Below are positions 6,939-14,090 of a DNA stretch of 14,090 nucleotides, piece by piece; the stretch's first letter is position 1; every line of letters begins with the position of its first letter. The notes under the pieces are model-generated. The model did not search any database. It was not told the origin of the DNA and saw nothing but the letters and a program-made list of their open reading frames with translations. Source of the DNA: Candidatus Nomurabacteria bacterium (GTDB taxonomy: Bacteria > Patescibacteriota > Saccharimonadia > Saccharimonadales > Saccharimonadaceae); the NCBI GenBank assembly GCA_031262565.1, contig JAISHL010000055.1, positions 1 through 14,090 of the forward strand, read 5' to 3'. The position numbers and the translations under genes were made by a program.

Positions 6939-7448
6939 TTAAATCATAGACTCTCCCGCCACTTGAAATTCGCCAGTTTTTACAAAATTTTTATACGCCG
7001 CCCAGAGTTCTGCGTGACACGGATATAATTCCAAATTATCAATTTCGTCAGGCGTAAACCATTTTTTATCACCAACTTCTTCTTTATCAAAATCGTCACT
7101 CTCGGAAGTAAATTTGTCCGCCAAAAAAGCAACAGAAAAAACCTGCGTTTCATCGCCATTTTTATAACGCAAATGGTGTTTTTTGCCAGACATGATCGCA
7201 ATCGGTTGTAGATCACTTGGATTAGCCGACAATCCGCCTTCTTCCAATAACTCGCGCGCCGCTGATTCGCGCCACGTATCATCACGCTCAACATAGCCAC
7301 CTGGAAAAACCCATTTTTCAAAATCTTTATTAAGAACCATCAAAAATTTCCCGTCACGCATCGCGATAACATCTATGGTCGGCAAAACTAAAACACCTTC
7401 CCCGACACGCGATCGCAACCACTCCACATAAGATCCTTTGTATGGCAT
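6939..7448 (-). CDS. Nudix family hydrolase
   Basis: Small hydrolase (169 residues) of the Nudix superfamily, which splits nucleoside diphosphates linked to another group, using divalent metal. The Nudix box is at 51-73: G-x5-D-x7-REL-x-EE-x-G-L. The glutamate normally found after G-x5 is replaced by Asp57, while R65, E66, E69 and E70 are kept, so metal binding and catalysis are probably intact. The upstream strand KWVFPGG is typical. The substrate cannot be told from the sequence; candidates include damaged nucleotides, NDP-sugars or mRNA caps. The N-terminal MPYKGSYVEWLRSRVGEG is often seen in NrtR/ADP-ribose-like or MutT-like Nudix proteins with a short lead-in. No ribosome site is seen before the ATG. 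It lies 47 bases upstream of glyA in the same direction. Confidence 0.85.
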   Translation of the reverse strand: MPYKGSYVEWLRSRVGEGVLVLPTIDVIAMRDGKFLMVLNKDFEKWVFPGGYVERDDTWRESAARELLEEGGLSANPSDLQPIAIMSGKKHHLRYKNGDETQVFSVAFLADKFTSESDDFDKEEVGDKKWFTPDEIDNLELYPCHAELWAAYKNFVKTGEFQVAGESMI

Positions 7449-7458
7449 AACGTTTATA

Positions 7459-7464
7459 ATTATA
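7459..7464 (-). promoter_or_regulatory. Candidate -10 box for the Nudix-glyA unit
   Basis: A TATAAT box on the minus strand lies only 10 bases before the Nudix ATG, so transcription would start 3-5 bases upstream of it, leaving almost no leader. No good -35 hexamer is found at 16-18 bases. An alternative, TTGTTA (7500-7495), 16 bases, TATACT (7478-7473), would give a leader of about 18 bases, still without a ribosome site. Either way this region is the divergent promoter area shared with gdhA. Confidence 0.42.
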
Positions 7465-7493
7465 GCACAGTTAGTATAAATATCCTCACCCTA

Positions 7494-7521
7494 TTAACAA
7501 ATTTTTGAGAACGAGTATAAT
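7494..7521 (+). promoter_or_regulatory. Promoter of gdhA
   Basis: TTAACA (7494-7499), a 16-base spacer and a perfect TATAAT (7516-7521) are followed by a short leader of about 20 bases and the strong ribosome site GGAGGAGG at 7539-7546, three bases before the ATG at 7550. This is a standard housekeeping promoter with a canonical leader, in contrast with the leaderless arrangement predicted on the other strand. Confidence 0.62.
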
Positions 7522-7549
7522 GGTTTTATTGTTTTAATGGAGGAGGTTT

Positions 7550-8893
7550 ATGTTTAAGACGAAATATGCTAAAAAAGTTTTTGAGGCGGCGGAAGCGCGC
7601 GCGCCGTGGGAAAACGAGTTTTTACAGGCAGTCAAAGAAGTTTTATTGAGTATCGAGCCAGTTTTGGCGGCGAATCCAAAATATGAGCAACACGCGATTT
7701 TGGAGCGCATGATTAATCCTGATCGCCAAATTGCTTTTCGCGTAACTTGGGTTGATGACGCGGGCAAAATTCAAGTGAATCGCGCGTATCGGTTTGAATT
7801 TAACGGCGCGATTGGACCATATAAAGGCGGCTTGCGTTTTCATCCGTCAGTCAATTCCAGCGTGATTAAATTCCTCGGTTTTGAGCAAGTTTTCAAAAAT
7901 GCTTTGACAGGCTTGTGGCTGGGTGGCGGTAAAGGCGGTAGCGATTTCGACCCTAAGGGTAAATCTGACGCAGAAGTTATGCGATTTTGCCAAGCGTTTA
8001 TGAGCGAATTGTATCGTCATATCGGAGAAAATACTGATGTTCCAGCGGGCGATATTGGTGTCGGCAAACGAGAAATTGGCTATTTATACGGTCAATATCG
8101 CAAATTGACGAATGAATTTACTGGCGTTTTAACGGGTAAAAGTTTAGATTTTGGCGGTAGTCTTGGACGAACCGAGGCGACTGGCTATGGGCTTTGCTAC
8201 TACACCGCCGAGGTGATGAATCAGTTGATGAATGATGGCTTTGAAGATAAAACTGTAGTGATTAGCGGTAGTGGCAATGTGGCGATTTTTGCAGCCGAGA
8301 AAGCGACTGAACTTGGCGGAAAAGTTGTCGCCATGAGCGATTCTAGCGGTTATATTTATGACCCAGACGGCATTCACCTTGGCTTGATTAAAGAGATAAA
8401 ACTAGAAAAACGCGGACGAATTGCGGAATATGTCAAATTGCGAAAAAATGCCAAATTTATTGCTGATAAAAAAGTTTGGGAAGTTGCTTGCGATATTGCC
8501 CTACCATGCGCAACACAGAATGAGATTGGCGCAGATGATGCACGAAAATTGATTAAAAATGGCGTAAAAATCGTGGCGGAGGGTGCAAATATGCCGTCAA
8601 CGCCAAAAGCGATTGACTTATTCAGGGAAAGCAAAGTTGTCTTCTGTCCTTCAAAAGCAGCAAATGCGGGCGGAGTCGCAGTCTCAGGCTTGGAAATGGC
8701 GCAAAATTCAATGCGCGTAGCGTGGAGTGTCGAAGAAGTTGATCAACGTTTGCAAACAATTATGAAAAATATCGTCAACCAAAGTTTGAGCGCCGCTGAT
8801 AAATATGGTCTGGGAAATGATCTGTTTAATGGCGCAAATATCTCTGGCTTTGAGCGCGTCGCCGACGCAATGATCGAGCAAGGCGTGATTTAG
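7550..8893 (+). CDS. gdhA: NADP-type glutamate dehydrogenase (hexameric, 50-kDa class)
   Basis: Catalyses reversible reductive amination of 2-oxoglutarate with ammonium to glutamate, in the cytoplasm. The length of 447 residues equals that of E. coli GdhA and similarity to it runs from end to end. Visible landmarks: the substrate pocket GPYKGGLRFHPSVN with K92, GGGKGGSDFDPKGKS with the catalytic K128, PAGDIGVG with D168, the dinucleotide fold ISGSGNVA at 238-245, and the C-terminal GANISGFERVADAM. Family specificity for NADP is inferred from its closeness to the E. coli enzyme. It is a single-gene unit with its own promoter, a strong ribosome site and a terminator. For an organism of reduced metabolism it could link amino acid use to 2-oxoglutarate or make glutamate; the sequence does not decide. 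Confidence 0.96.
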   Translation: MFKTKYAKKVFEAAEARAPWENEFLQAVKEVLLSIEPVLAANPKYEQHAILERMINPDRQIAFRVTWVDDAGKIQVNRAYRFEFNGAIGPYKGGLRFHPSVNSSVIKFLGFEQVFKNALTGLWLGGGKGGSDFDPKGKSDAEVMRFCQAFMSELYRHIGENTDVPAGDIGVGKREIGYLYGQYRKLTNEFTGVLTGKSLDFGGSLGRTEATGYGLCYYTAEVMNQLMNDGFEDKTVVISGSGNVAIFAAEKATELGGKVVAMSDSSGYIYDPDGIHLGLIKEIKLEKRGRIAEYVKLRKNAKFIADKKVWEVACDIALPCATQNEIGADDARKLIKNGVKIVAEGANMPSTPKAIDLFRESKVVFCPSKAANAGGVAVSGLEMAQNSMRVAWSVEEVDQRLQTIMKNIVNQSLSAADKYGLGNDLFNGANISGFERVADAMIEQGVI

Positions 8894-8923
8894 TAAAATC
8901 ACCACGATTACATGTCGAAACTT

Positions 8924-8954
8924 AAAATAGCTGGCAAGTCACCAGCTATTTTTT
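8924..8954. terminator. Bidirectional rho-independent terminator between gdhA and pilC
   Basis: An 11-base perfect stem (AAAATAGCTGG at 8924-8934 with CCAGCTATTTT at 8942-8952) with a 7-base loop is followed by T residues on the + strand (8949-8954) and by TTTT on the minus strand. It sits between the ends of two convergent genes and can serve both. Confidence 0.88.
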
Positions 8955-8997
8955 ACTATCTACTAAACTCCGTCATTTAGCGCATTTTAGAATATGA

Positions 8998-10194
8998 CTA
9001 CATGCCAGCGATTTCGTAAATCGGCAGAAGAACCGCGAGAACGATGAATCCGATCATGAATGCCATACAGACCATGAGAATTGGCTCGATCAGAGTTGAG
9101 ATGCTCTTAATCGCGTTGTCAACCTCTTTTTCATAGAAGTCCGCCACTTTACCCATCATCGCGTCGATACCACCAGAAGTTTCACCGATCTTAATCATCT
9201 GTGGCACAAACGGCAAAATGTAATCTTCACCTGTCAAGCCTTCACTGAGTGGTTTACCATTTTTTACCTTACGTGCAGCGCGAATAATCGCCTCTTTCAC
9301 GACAACGTTATTAACTGAGTCCGCCGAAATTCTTAATACTTCCAGCATTGGCACACCTGCCGCCAGAAGTGTTTCAGAAGTTCGCGTAAATCGCGCCATA
9401 TACATTTTTCTAAATAGTGACGAGAATAGTGGCATATTAAGTTTTATCGTATCCCAAGTTTTACGCCCACTTTCGGTCTGAATCCACCATTTCAGCAAGA
9501 ACACCAAACCAATGATAACCAAGATAACAATATACCAGTAGTTTATAACGAAATTCGCCACCCAGTTAAGAATCTGTGTTTGTAGAGGTAGTTCTTTGCC
9601 CATATCAGAATATAGCATCTCAACTTGAGGCACCAGTGTAACCAGCATGAAGATAATAACACCGACAATAACAGCCAAAACGATTGCTGGATAAACCATT
9701 GCGCCGCGAATTTTACTAAGCATATCTGCGTCGTGTTCCTGCTGATCCGCCAAGCGCTCCAAAGATTTATCGAGTGTACCTGACGCTTCACCCGCCCTAA
9801 CTAGCGCAATATAAACCTGATTGAAAACTTTTGGATATTTTGCAAAACTATCGCCAAGTGCCGCACCGCCACTGACACTATTTGCGATTTCAGTGATGAT
9901 ATTCTTCAAGTTTTTGTTAGCAGTCTGATCGCGAACTGTGCTAAGTGATTGCGATAGAGGCAGACCAGCGTTAATCATCGTCGCAAGCTGACGCGTAAAG
10001 ATAACACGAGCTTTAGTCGGAACACGCGAACCAAAAGAAATCCCACCTTTCCCATTAACAACCGACATTTCCGTTGGAACAATATTCTGCGCCATCAGAA
10101 GTTTAGCAGCTTCAGCTTCGCTGGAAGCTTGCACTGTGGAATGAACTATCTTATTCGTCGCCGTATCGCGTGCGGTGTATTTGAATGTCTGCAT
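8998..10194 (-). CDS. pilC: Type IV pilus inner-membrane platform protein PilC
   Basis: Polytopic membrane protein on which pilins are assembled, working with PilB and PilT. Of 398 residues, two GspF-type domains cover about 65-190 and 266-391, each with its characteristic turn (RAGEASGTL at 133-141 and IGETSGGID at 336-344) and the paired LPLSQSL / VPMLEVL segments. Membrane helices are seen at about 167-189, 213-236 and 369-392. The N-terminal 60 residues (FKYTARD...) form the usual small leading domain. The ATG lies one base after the pilT stop, with a GAGAGG ribosome site inside the end of pilT, so the two are coupled. It is the last gene of the operon, followed by the terminator. Confidence 0.94.
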   Translation of the reverse strand: MQTFKYTARDTATNKIVHSTVQASSEAEAAKLLMAQNIVPTEMSVVNGKGGISFGSRVPTKARVIFTRQLATMINAGLPLSQSLSTVRDQTANKNLKNIITEIANSVSGGAALGDSFAKYPKVFNQVYIALVRAGEASGTLDKSLERLADQQEHDADMLSKIRGAMVYPAIVLAVIVGVIIFMLVTLVPQVEMLYSDMGKELPLQTQILNWVANFVINYWYIVILVIIGLVFLLKWWIQTESGRKTWDTIKLNMPLFSSLFRKMYMARFTRTSETLLAAGVPMLEVLRISADSVNNVVVKEAIIRAARKVKNGKPLSEGLTGEDYILPFVPQMIKIGETSGGIDAMMGKVADFYEKEVDNAIKSISTLIEPILMVCMAFMIGFIVLAVLLPIYEIAGM

Positions 10195-10195
10195 T

Positions 10196-11260
10196 TTAAC
10201 CTCTCATCATCCTTTCAAATTCAGTTAGATCAACGGCGTAATTTTTTGCTTCATCGTAACTAATTTGACCACCGCGCACCATCTGAACAAGTGTGCGATC
10301 CATTGATTGCATACCCTCATTAGCACTGGTTTGAATAATTGAGTCAAGCTGATGCGTCTTGCCTTCGCGAATCGTATTGCGCACTGCTGGATTCGCAACC
10401 AAAATTTCTGCCGCAACAACTCGCCCACCACCAATAGAAGGAATTAGGCGTTGCGCGCAAATTGCCTGTAAAATATTCGCTAGCTGAGATTTAATCTGCG
10501 GTTGTTGATGCGGCGGAAAGACATTGACCATACGATCAATCGACTGCGCTGCTGAGTTTGTGTGAAGTGTTGCAAAAACCAAGTGTCCCGTTTCTGCAAT
10601 CGTAATAGCAGCCGAGATTGTTTCAAGGTCGCGCATCTCTCCAATAAGAACGACATCTGGATCTTCGCGCAAAACAGAGCGAAGCGATGAGCTAAACGAG
10701 AATGTATCATAATGAAGCTCACGCTGAACAATCACCGATCGCTTCGACTGATGCGTAAATTCAATCGGGTCTTCAATTGTAACGATATGCATTGCACGCT
10801 CTTCGTTAATCTTATCAACCAATGCCGCTAAAGTTGTTGATTTACCTGAGCCAGTAGGTCCAGTGACTAAAACCAAACCTCGTGGAAAATCAGCAAATTT
10901 CTCGATAATCGGTGGCATACCAAGCTCAGGGATGGTCGGGATTTGATTTGGAATTAAACGTAATGCTGCCGCCAGATTGCCTCGTTCATGAAAAGCGTTG
11001 ACGCGAAATCGCCCAAGGCTACCGAAAGCAAACGAATAGTCAAATTCCTTATCTTTGATTAAAATCTCTTGTTGCTCTTGATCAAGCGTAGAAAAAACTA
11101 ACCGCTCAACCGCCGCCGCGTCTAAAACTGGTGTGTTCGGAATCGGAGAAAGCGCACCATCAATACGCAAGACTGGTGGCAACCCCACCTGAATGTGTAA
11201 GTCGCTCGCGCGCTGATTTACGACCTCTTGTAGTAATACTTCAATTCTTATATTTTCCAT
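10196..11260 (-). CDS. pilT: Type IV pilus retraction ATPase PilT
   Basis: Hexameric cytoplasmic ATPase that pulls pilus subunits back into the membrane, allowing twitching or DNA uptake. Length 354, as usual for PilT. Walker A GPTGSGKS at 134-141, the Asp box TIEDPIEF at 161-168, Walker B DPDVVLIGEMRD at 200-211, the His box HLVFATLHT at 226-234, and the PilT-specific AIRNLIRE-like motif, here AVRNTIRE at 292-299, which is important for retraction and separates it from PilB. The short N-terminal ASDLHIQVG domain is typical. An AAGGAGGGG ribosome site is directly before the ATG. It follows pilB by 69 bases, a gap with no hairpin terminator, and precedes pilC by one base. Confidence 0.94.
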   Translation of the reverse strand: MENIRIEVLLQEVVNQRASDLHIQVGLPPVLRIDGALSPIPNTPVLDAAAVERLVFSTLDQEQQEILIKDKEFDYSFAFGSLGRFRVNAFHERGNLAAALRLIPNQIPTIPELGMPPIIEKFADFPRGLVLVTGPTGSGKSTTLAALVDKINEERAMHIVTIEDPIEFTHQSKRSVIVQRELHYDTFSFSSSLRSVLREDPDVVLIGEMRDLETISAAITIAETGHLVFATLHTNSAAQSIDRMVNVFPPHQQPQIKSQLANILQAICAQRLIPSIGGGRVVAAEILVANPAVRNTIREGKTHQLDSIIQTSANEGMQSMDRTLVQMVRGGQISYDEAKNYAVDLTEFERMMRG

Positions 11261-11284
11261 GCCCCTCCTTTTAACTTGCTATCA

Positions 11285-11313
11285 ATTTTATCATAAACAT
11301 TTTGAAAAGTGAA
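11285..11313 (-). promoter_or_regulatory. Possible internal promoter before pilT
   Basis: In the 69-base gap between pilB and pilT the minus strand has TTCACT (11313-11308), 17 bases, TAAAAT (11290-11285). Both boxes are imperfect. If active it would let pilT and pilC be made apart from pilB; otherwise the gap is just a spacer. Confidence 0.3.
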
Positions 11314-11329
11314 GTGTTTTTGCTTTTTA

Positions 11330-13111
11330 TTATGCCATATTTGCTGCAACACGATTCACTTCCTCCAAAGTTGTCATACCATTCAAAGCTTTCAAATATC
11401 CGTCAACATGCATTGGCACCATACCATGCGCCACCGCAACACGCTGAATCTGACTAGATGTAGCATGTTTGATAATAAGCTGCTGAACATCCTCTGTAAT
11501 TTCCATAACTTCATATAAACCAAGTCGCCCTTTGTAACCACCTGGCGCCTGCTGCGTGTCTTTGCCCTTAACCAAGGTAAACGACTCCGACCCGAGCAAT
11601 GGCAAATCTTTATAACCTAAATCTTCTGAATAACTCGCGATTTCGTCTGGTTTTGTCGGCAACAAATAGCCAACCGTATCTCTAATATTCTGCGTTTCCA
11701 AATCATTCGACTGATAACTTTCATGTTCTTTGGCAATACGGCGCACAAGGCGCTGACCAATAACCGTGTTAACCGTCGAAGCAATCAAGAACGGCTCGAT
11801 TCCCATATCTAGTAAACGAGGCAAAATACCCGCCGCTGAGTTCGTGTGAAGTGTTGACAACACCAAGTGTCCTGTAAGTGCAGCCTGAACTGCCAAGTTT
11901 GCCGTTTCGTTATCGCGAATCTCTCCGACTAGCACTACGTCAGGGTCTTGACGCAAAATTGAGCGAAGACCACTCGCGAAAGTTAGCCCTGCCGCCGTAT
12001 TGACCTGAATCTGGTTTACGCCTGGCATTTTATACTCAACTGGATCTTCCAGTGTTACAATGTTAATTTCTTCGCTGTATATCTCTTGAATGAGCGCGTA
12101 AAGTGAAGTTGACTTACCAGAGCCAGTCGGTCCAGAAGTCAGAACCATGCCATTTGGTCGATTTATACCTTTACGAATCGTGCGGAGCGCTCGCCCAGCA
12201 TAACCCATCTCTTCCAGCTTAAACGAATTGCCCGTTTTGTCCAGCAAACGAATAACAACTTGTTCACCCCAGACAACAGGCGAAATAGCAATACGAAGAT
12301 CAACTTCTTTGCCGCCAACCATCACTGTAAACTGACCATCTTGTGGCTTGCGATGCTCGTCGATTTTCAAATTGGACAAAATCTTAACACGCGAAATCAA
12401 TGCCGCCTCAATCGACTTTGGCAATTCCATAATTACACGCAAAACGCCATCAATTCGACATCGAACTTTAACTTTTGTTTCTAGTGGCTCAATATGTATA
12501 TCTGACGCGCGCGACCTCTGAGCATACTCCAATATCTGCGTTAAAATTTTACTGATTGGTGAGTCTTGTGAAATAGTTTTTGCACTGCTTTGCTGTTTAG
12601 TTGCGCCAATACTTTCCTCGGCATGTGTCAACGCAATATCCATCGACGCATCCAGACCAATATTATATTGCGACAAAACGTTACTTATGCCAGCTTCCGA
12701 AGCCATATAAACTTTAATCGGGCGACCAACCGCATTCGCTAAGAAATCAACCGCTTGAACATTTGACGCATCAAGCATTGCTACAGCTAGACGTTTTGCA
12801 CCGCTATCATCGGTTTCGCCAAGTGGCACTGCCATAAAGCGTTGCGCAATGTCTACTGATAGAAGCGCCAAAATAGTATCGTCAATGATTGCTCGACTTA
12901 GATCTACATATGGCACACCAGCTGCACGCGCCGTTGCCTCAGTTAATTGTTCGTCATTAAGCGCGCCTTGCTCTATCATGTAAGCAAATAATGGTTTGTT
13001 GGCTTCTTTGGCTTGGCTAGAAAAATAATCTAGCTGATCACTGGTCATTACGCCAGAGTCAACAAGATTATTCTCAACCTTTCGCTGAAGATCGTCCGTC
13101 AAGATTGCCAT
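11330..13111 (-). CDS. pilB: Type IV pilus extension ATPase PilB (GspE family)
   Basis: Hexameric cytoplasmic ATPase that drives pilus assembly. Of 593 residues, the N-terminal GspE/MshE-type domain lies at about 1-150, a linker with QQSSAK at 165-185, then the N2 domain ASDIHIEPLETKVKVRCRIDGVL (202-224) and the ATPase core: Walker A GPTGSGKS at 327-334, Asp box TLEDPVEY at 353-360, Walker B DPDVVLVGEIRD at 389-400 and His box HLVLSTLHT at 415-423. The C-terminal region between RLVRRIA and GRLGLYEVM (453-536) normally carries a zinc-binding tetracysteine; here it has no cysteine at all, the only Cys of the protein being C218. The RLG motifs used by some PilB/MshE proteins to bind c-di-GMP are also not recognisable. 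Its ATG shares one base with the stop of the gene upstream (TAATG). Confidence 0.95.
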   Translation of the reverse strand: MAILTDDLQRKVENNLVDSGVMTSDQLDYFSSQAKEANKPLFAYMIEQGALNDEQLTEATARAAGVPYVDLSRAIIDDTILALLSVDIAQRFMAVPLGETDDSGAKRLAVAMLDASNVQAVDFLANAVGRPIKVYMASEAGISNVLSQYNIGLDASMDIALTHAEESIGATKQQSSAKTISQDSPISKILTQILEYAQRSRASDIHIEPLETKVKVRCRIDGVLRVIMELPKSIEAALISRVKILSNLKIDEHRKPQDGQFTVMVGGKEVDLRIAISPVVWGEQVVIRLLDKTGNSFKLEEMGYAGRALRTIRKGINRPNGMVLTSGPTGSGKSTSLYALIQEIYSEEINIVTLEDPVEYKMPGVNQIQVNTAAGLTFASGLRSILRQDPDVVLVGEIRDNETANLAVQAALTGHLVLSTLHTNSAAGILPRLLDMGIEPFLIASTVNTVIGQRLVRRIAKEHESYQSNDLETQNIRDTVGYLLPTKPDEIASYSEDLGYKDLPLLGSESFTLVKGKDTQQAPGGYKGRLGLYEVMEITEDVQQLIIKHATSSQIQRVAVAHGMVPMHVDGYLKALNGMTTLEEVNRVAANMA

Positions 13112-13401
13112 TAATTGCCCTCAGGGTTAGCTTCTGAATTATCAGCATTCTCTACTGTCGGATTTATGCGGAAAAATTCATCTAACAGACTATCTGACGA
13201 CGTTTCAACTGCTGGATTAAAAGAATCTCCACCAAAAACTTTTTCACTTGGCTCGGCAACACTACTACTGATCGTTGTCGCTGTTTCTACGGTTTCTGGG
13301 TTGTCAACTGGGTTTGGCAATAATGCACCCACTATAAAATACGATACGAATCCAACTATCGCCACAACTAAAATTATCATTGCCCAATCTGACCTTTTCA
13401 T
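13111..13401 (-). CDS. Small single-helix membrane protein in pilus operon
   Basis: Protein of 96 residues of unknown function. It begins MKRSDWAM, followed by one hydrophobic helix (about 8-28) and then about 65 polar, acidic residues rich in Glu, Ser, Asn and Pro with no predicted fold by eye. This suggests a signal anchor with an extracytoplasmic, flexible tail. There is no lipobox cysteine. It is tied into the operon by a four-base ATGA overlap with the pilO-like gene and a one-base overlap with pilB, so it is very likely a real gene. The place between pilO and pilB is where PilP lies in some systems, but nothing in the sequence shows PilP similarity. Confidence 0.72.
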   Translation of the reverse strand: MKRSDWAMIILVVAIVGFVSYFIVGALLPNPVDNPETVETATTISSSVAEPSEKVFGGDSFNPAVETSSDSLLDEFFRINPTVENADNSEANPEGN

Positions 13402-14090
13402 GGTTTAATCTCCTTGCTACCTAGCACATAGTTGACTTTTGGAATGAAGTAAGTTATCGCATTTATCGTAACGCTCAAATTATCGTTCGTTCCTTGTATA
13501 CTAATCGTATTGATACTAATCGGACGAATCGTTCGCTCGATATCTTTAAGCATTGCTTGAATTTGATTATAACTGCCACTGACACTAATTGAGAACGTCA
13601 TCGTCTGCGACGTTGGAGTATTAGTATTAGTTGATGTCGCACTTCCTACCATATCGATCGTCGACGAACCGCCAGCTCCATTAACAACTTGGATTTGCTC
13701 AACAGTTACACCACTTTTTGGCAATATTTCACGTTGCAATGATGCACCGAGTGCCACCTGATCGCCAAACATTGGCACCGAGTCAACTACCACTTGGAAA
13801 ATTGAATATTTCGACTGATCTCGCCTTAATCTCTCTAAATTCGTATTGCTCGTCAAGGCGTTTACGTTGGAAGTCAAGTCTGGTATGTTCTCTTCAACAT
13901 TCTTGCTCAAAGTTTCGGCGGTTTCAGTCTTTGCGTCAATCACCTTACCTTGATAGCTTATTCGCTGAATAAAGTTATTCGCAACCATTATACAGATTAT
14001 AATCGCCGCCGAAGCAATCGCCGCCCAGATCAAAACTTGCTTGTTAACGCTCTGGATCTGTGCGCGTTTACGTAATCCAGTTAAAGGTTG
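13398..14090 (-). CDS. pilO: PilO-like pilus alignment protein, 5' end beyond window
   Basis: Partial gene, open to the right edge; at least 230 residues are seen. A basic cytoplasmic segment (LRKRAQIQSVNKQV) precedes one hydrophobic helix (WAAIASAAIIICIMVANNF), then a likely coiled coil (YQGKVIDAKTETAETLSKNVEENI), then a beta-alpha domain with FSISVSGSYNQIQAMLKDIERTIRPISINTISI, which is the ferredoxin-like fold expected of PilO/PilN proteins. In the pilus these form the inner-membrane alignment complex linking PilM to the pilus machinery. A TTG at 14033 would start the protein in the middle of the helix approach and is probably not the true start. A Ser/Thr/Asn-rich loop (around 13618-13660) interrupts the domain. 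The stop TGA overlaps the next ATG. PilN cannot be fully excluded. Confidence 0.75.
   Translation of the reverse strand, partial: QPLTGLRKRAQIQSVNKQVLIWAAIASAAIIICIMVANNFIQRISYQGKVIDAKTETAETLSKNVEENIPDLTSNVNALTSNTNLERLRRDQSKYSIFQVVVDSVPMFGDQVALGASLQREILPKSGVTVEQIQVVNGAGGSSTIDMVGSATSTNTNTPTSQTMTFSISVSGSYNQIQAMLKDIERTIRPISINTISIQGTNDNLSVTINAITYFIPKVNYVLGSKEIKP

Noticed and set aside
1..14090. Alternative genetic code (UGA read as Gly)
   Set aside because: TGA ends two genes inside ATGA overlaps, and the real reading frames need no internal TGA.
1..14090. CRISPR array, tRNA, rRNA, transposase or prophage
   Set aside because: No regularly spaced repeats, no cloverleaf ending in CCA, and no such protein families are seen on either strand.

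Overview
The window looks like a chromosomal segment of a small-genome, probably monoderm bacterium, most likely a member of the Candidate Phyla Radiation (Patescibacteria), with Saccharibacteria as the best guess. The reasons are indirect: a type IV pilus locus with no secretin gene in view, one-helix PilO-type proteins, a four-gene block of fast-diverging pseudopilins, overlapping or abutting gene ends, and moderate A+T content. TGA is used as an ordinary stop (the pilO-like and pilV-like genes end with it inside ATGA overlaps), which argues against the UGA=Gly code of Gracilibacteria/SR1. The lineage is an inference.

Layout, left to right: a tyrosine recombinase of the XerC/D type on the + strand (14-949), then a long run of minus-strand genes. 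Read in their own direction, from the right edge leftwards, these are: a PilO-like protein (cut by the right edge), a small one-helix protein, the extension ATPase PilB, the retraction ATPase PilT and the platform protein PilC (14090-8998). A bidirectional terminator (8924-8954) separates this operon from the convergent + strand gdhA (7550-8893). Divergent from gdhA, a Nudix hydrolase and glyA run leftwards (7448-5482), followed by the prepilin peptidase PilD (5363-4530) and a four-gene pseudopilin operon (4420-1002) that ends convergently against the recombinase.

Together the pilus genes encode the assembly ATPase, the retraction ATPase, the inner-membrane platform, an alignment protein, the processing peptidase and a set of minor pilins or pilus-tip proteins. 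PilM, PilN and a major pilin are not in view and may lie outside the window. Three metabolic genes (gdhA, Nudix, glyA) sit inside the pilus region, with their own promoters, except that glyA probably follows the Nudix gene in one transcript.

The most interesting observations are: (1) glyA carries about 44 extra residues in the middle of its active-site loop, and about half of them are encoded by a 61-bp nested palindrome of a dispersed-repeat type, inserted in frame like a Rickettsia palindromic element; (2) a tandem pair of NrdR-box-like 16-mers, 20 bp apart centre to centre, overlaps a predicted promoter of the prepilin peptidase gene, suggesting that dNTP/ATP status may control pilus biogenesis; (3) the pseudopilin operon has a good promoter whose predicted start point coincides with the GTG start codon, implying a leaderless mRNA; (4) PilB has lost the usual tetracysteine zinc site; (5) all four mature pseudopilins contain an even number of cysteines (4, 2, 4, 10), and the largest has a calcium-loop-like motif.
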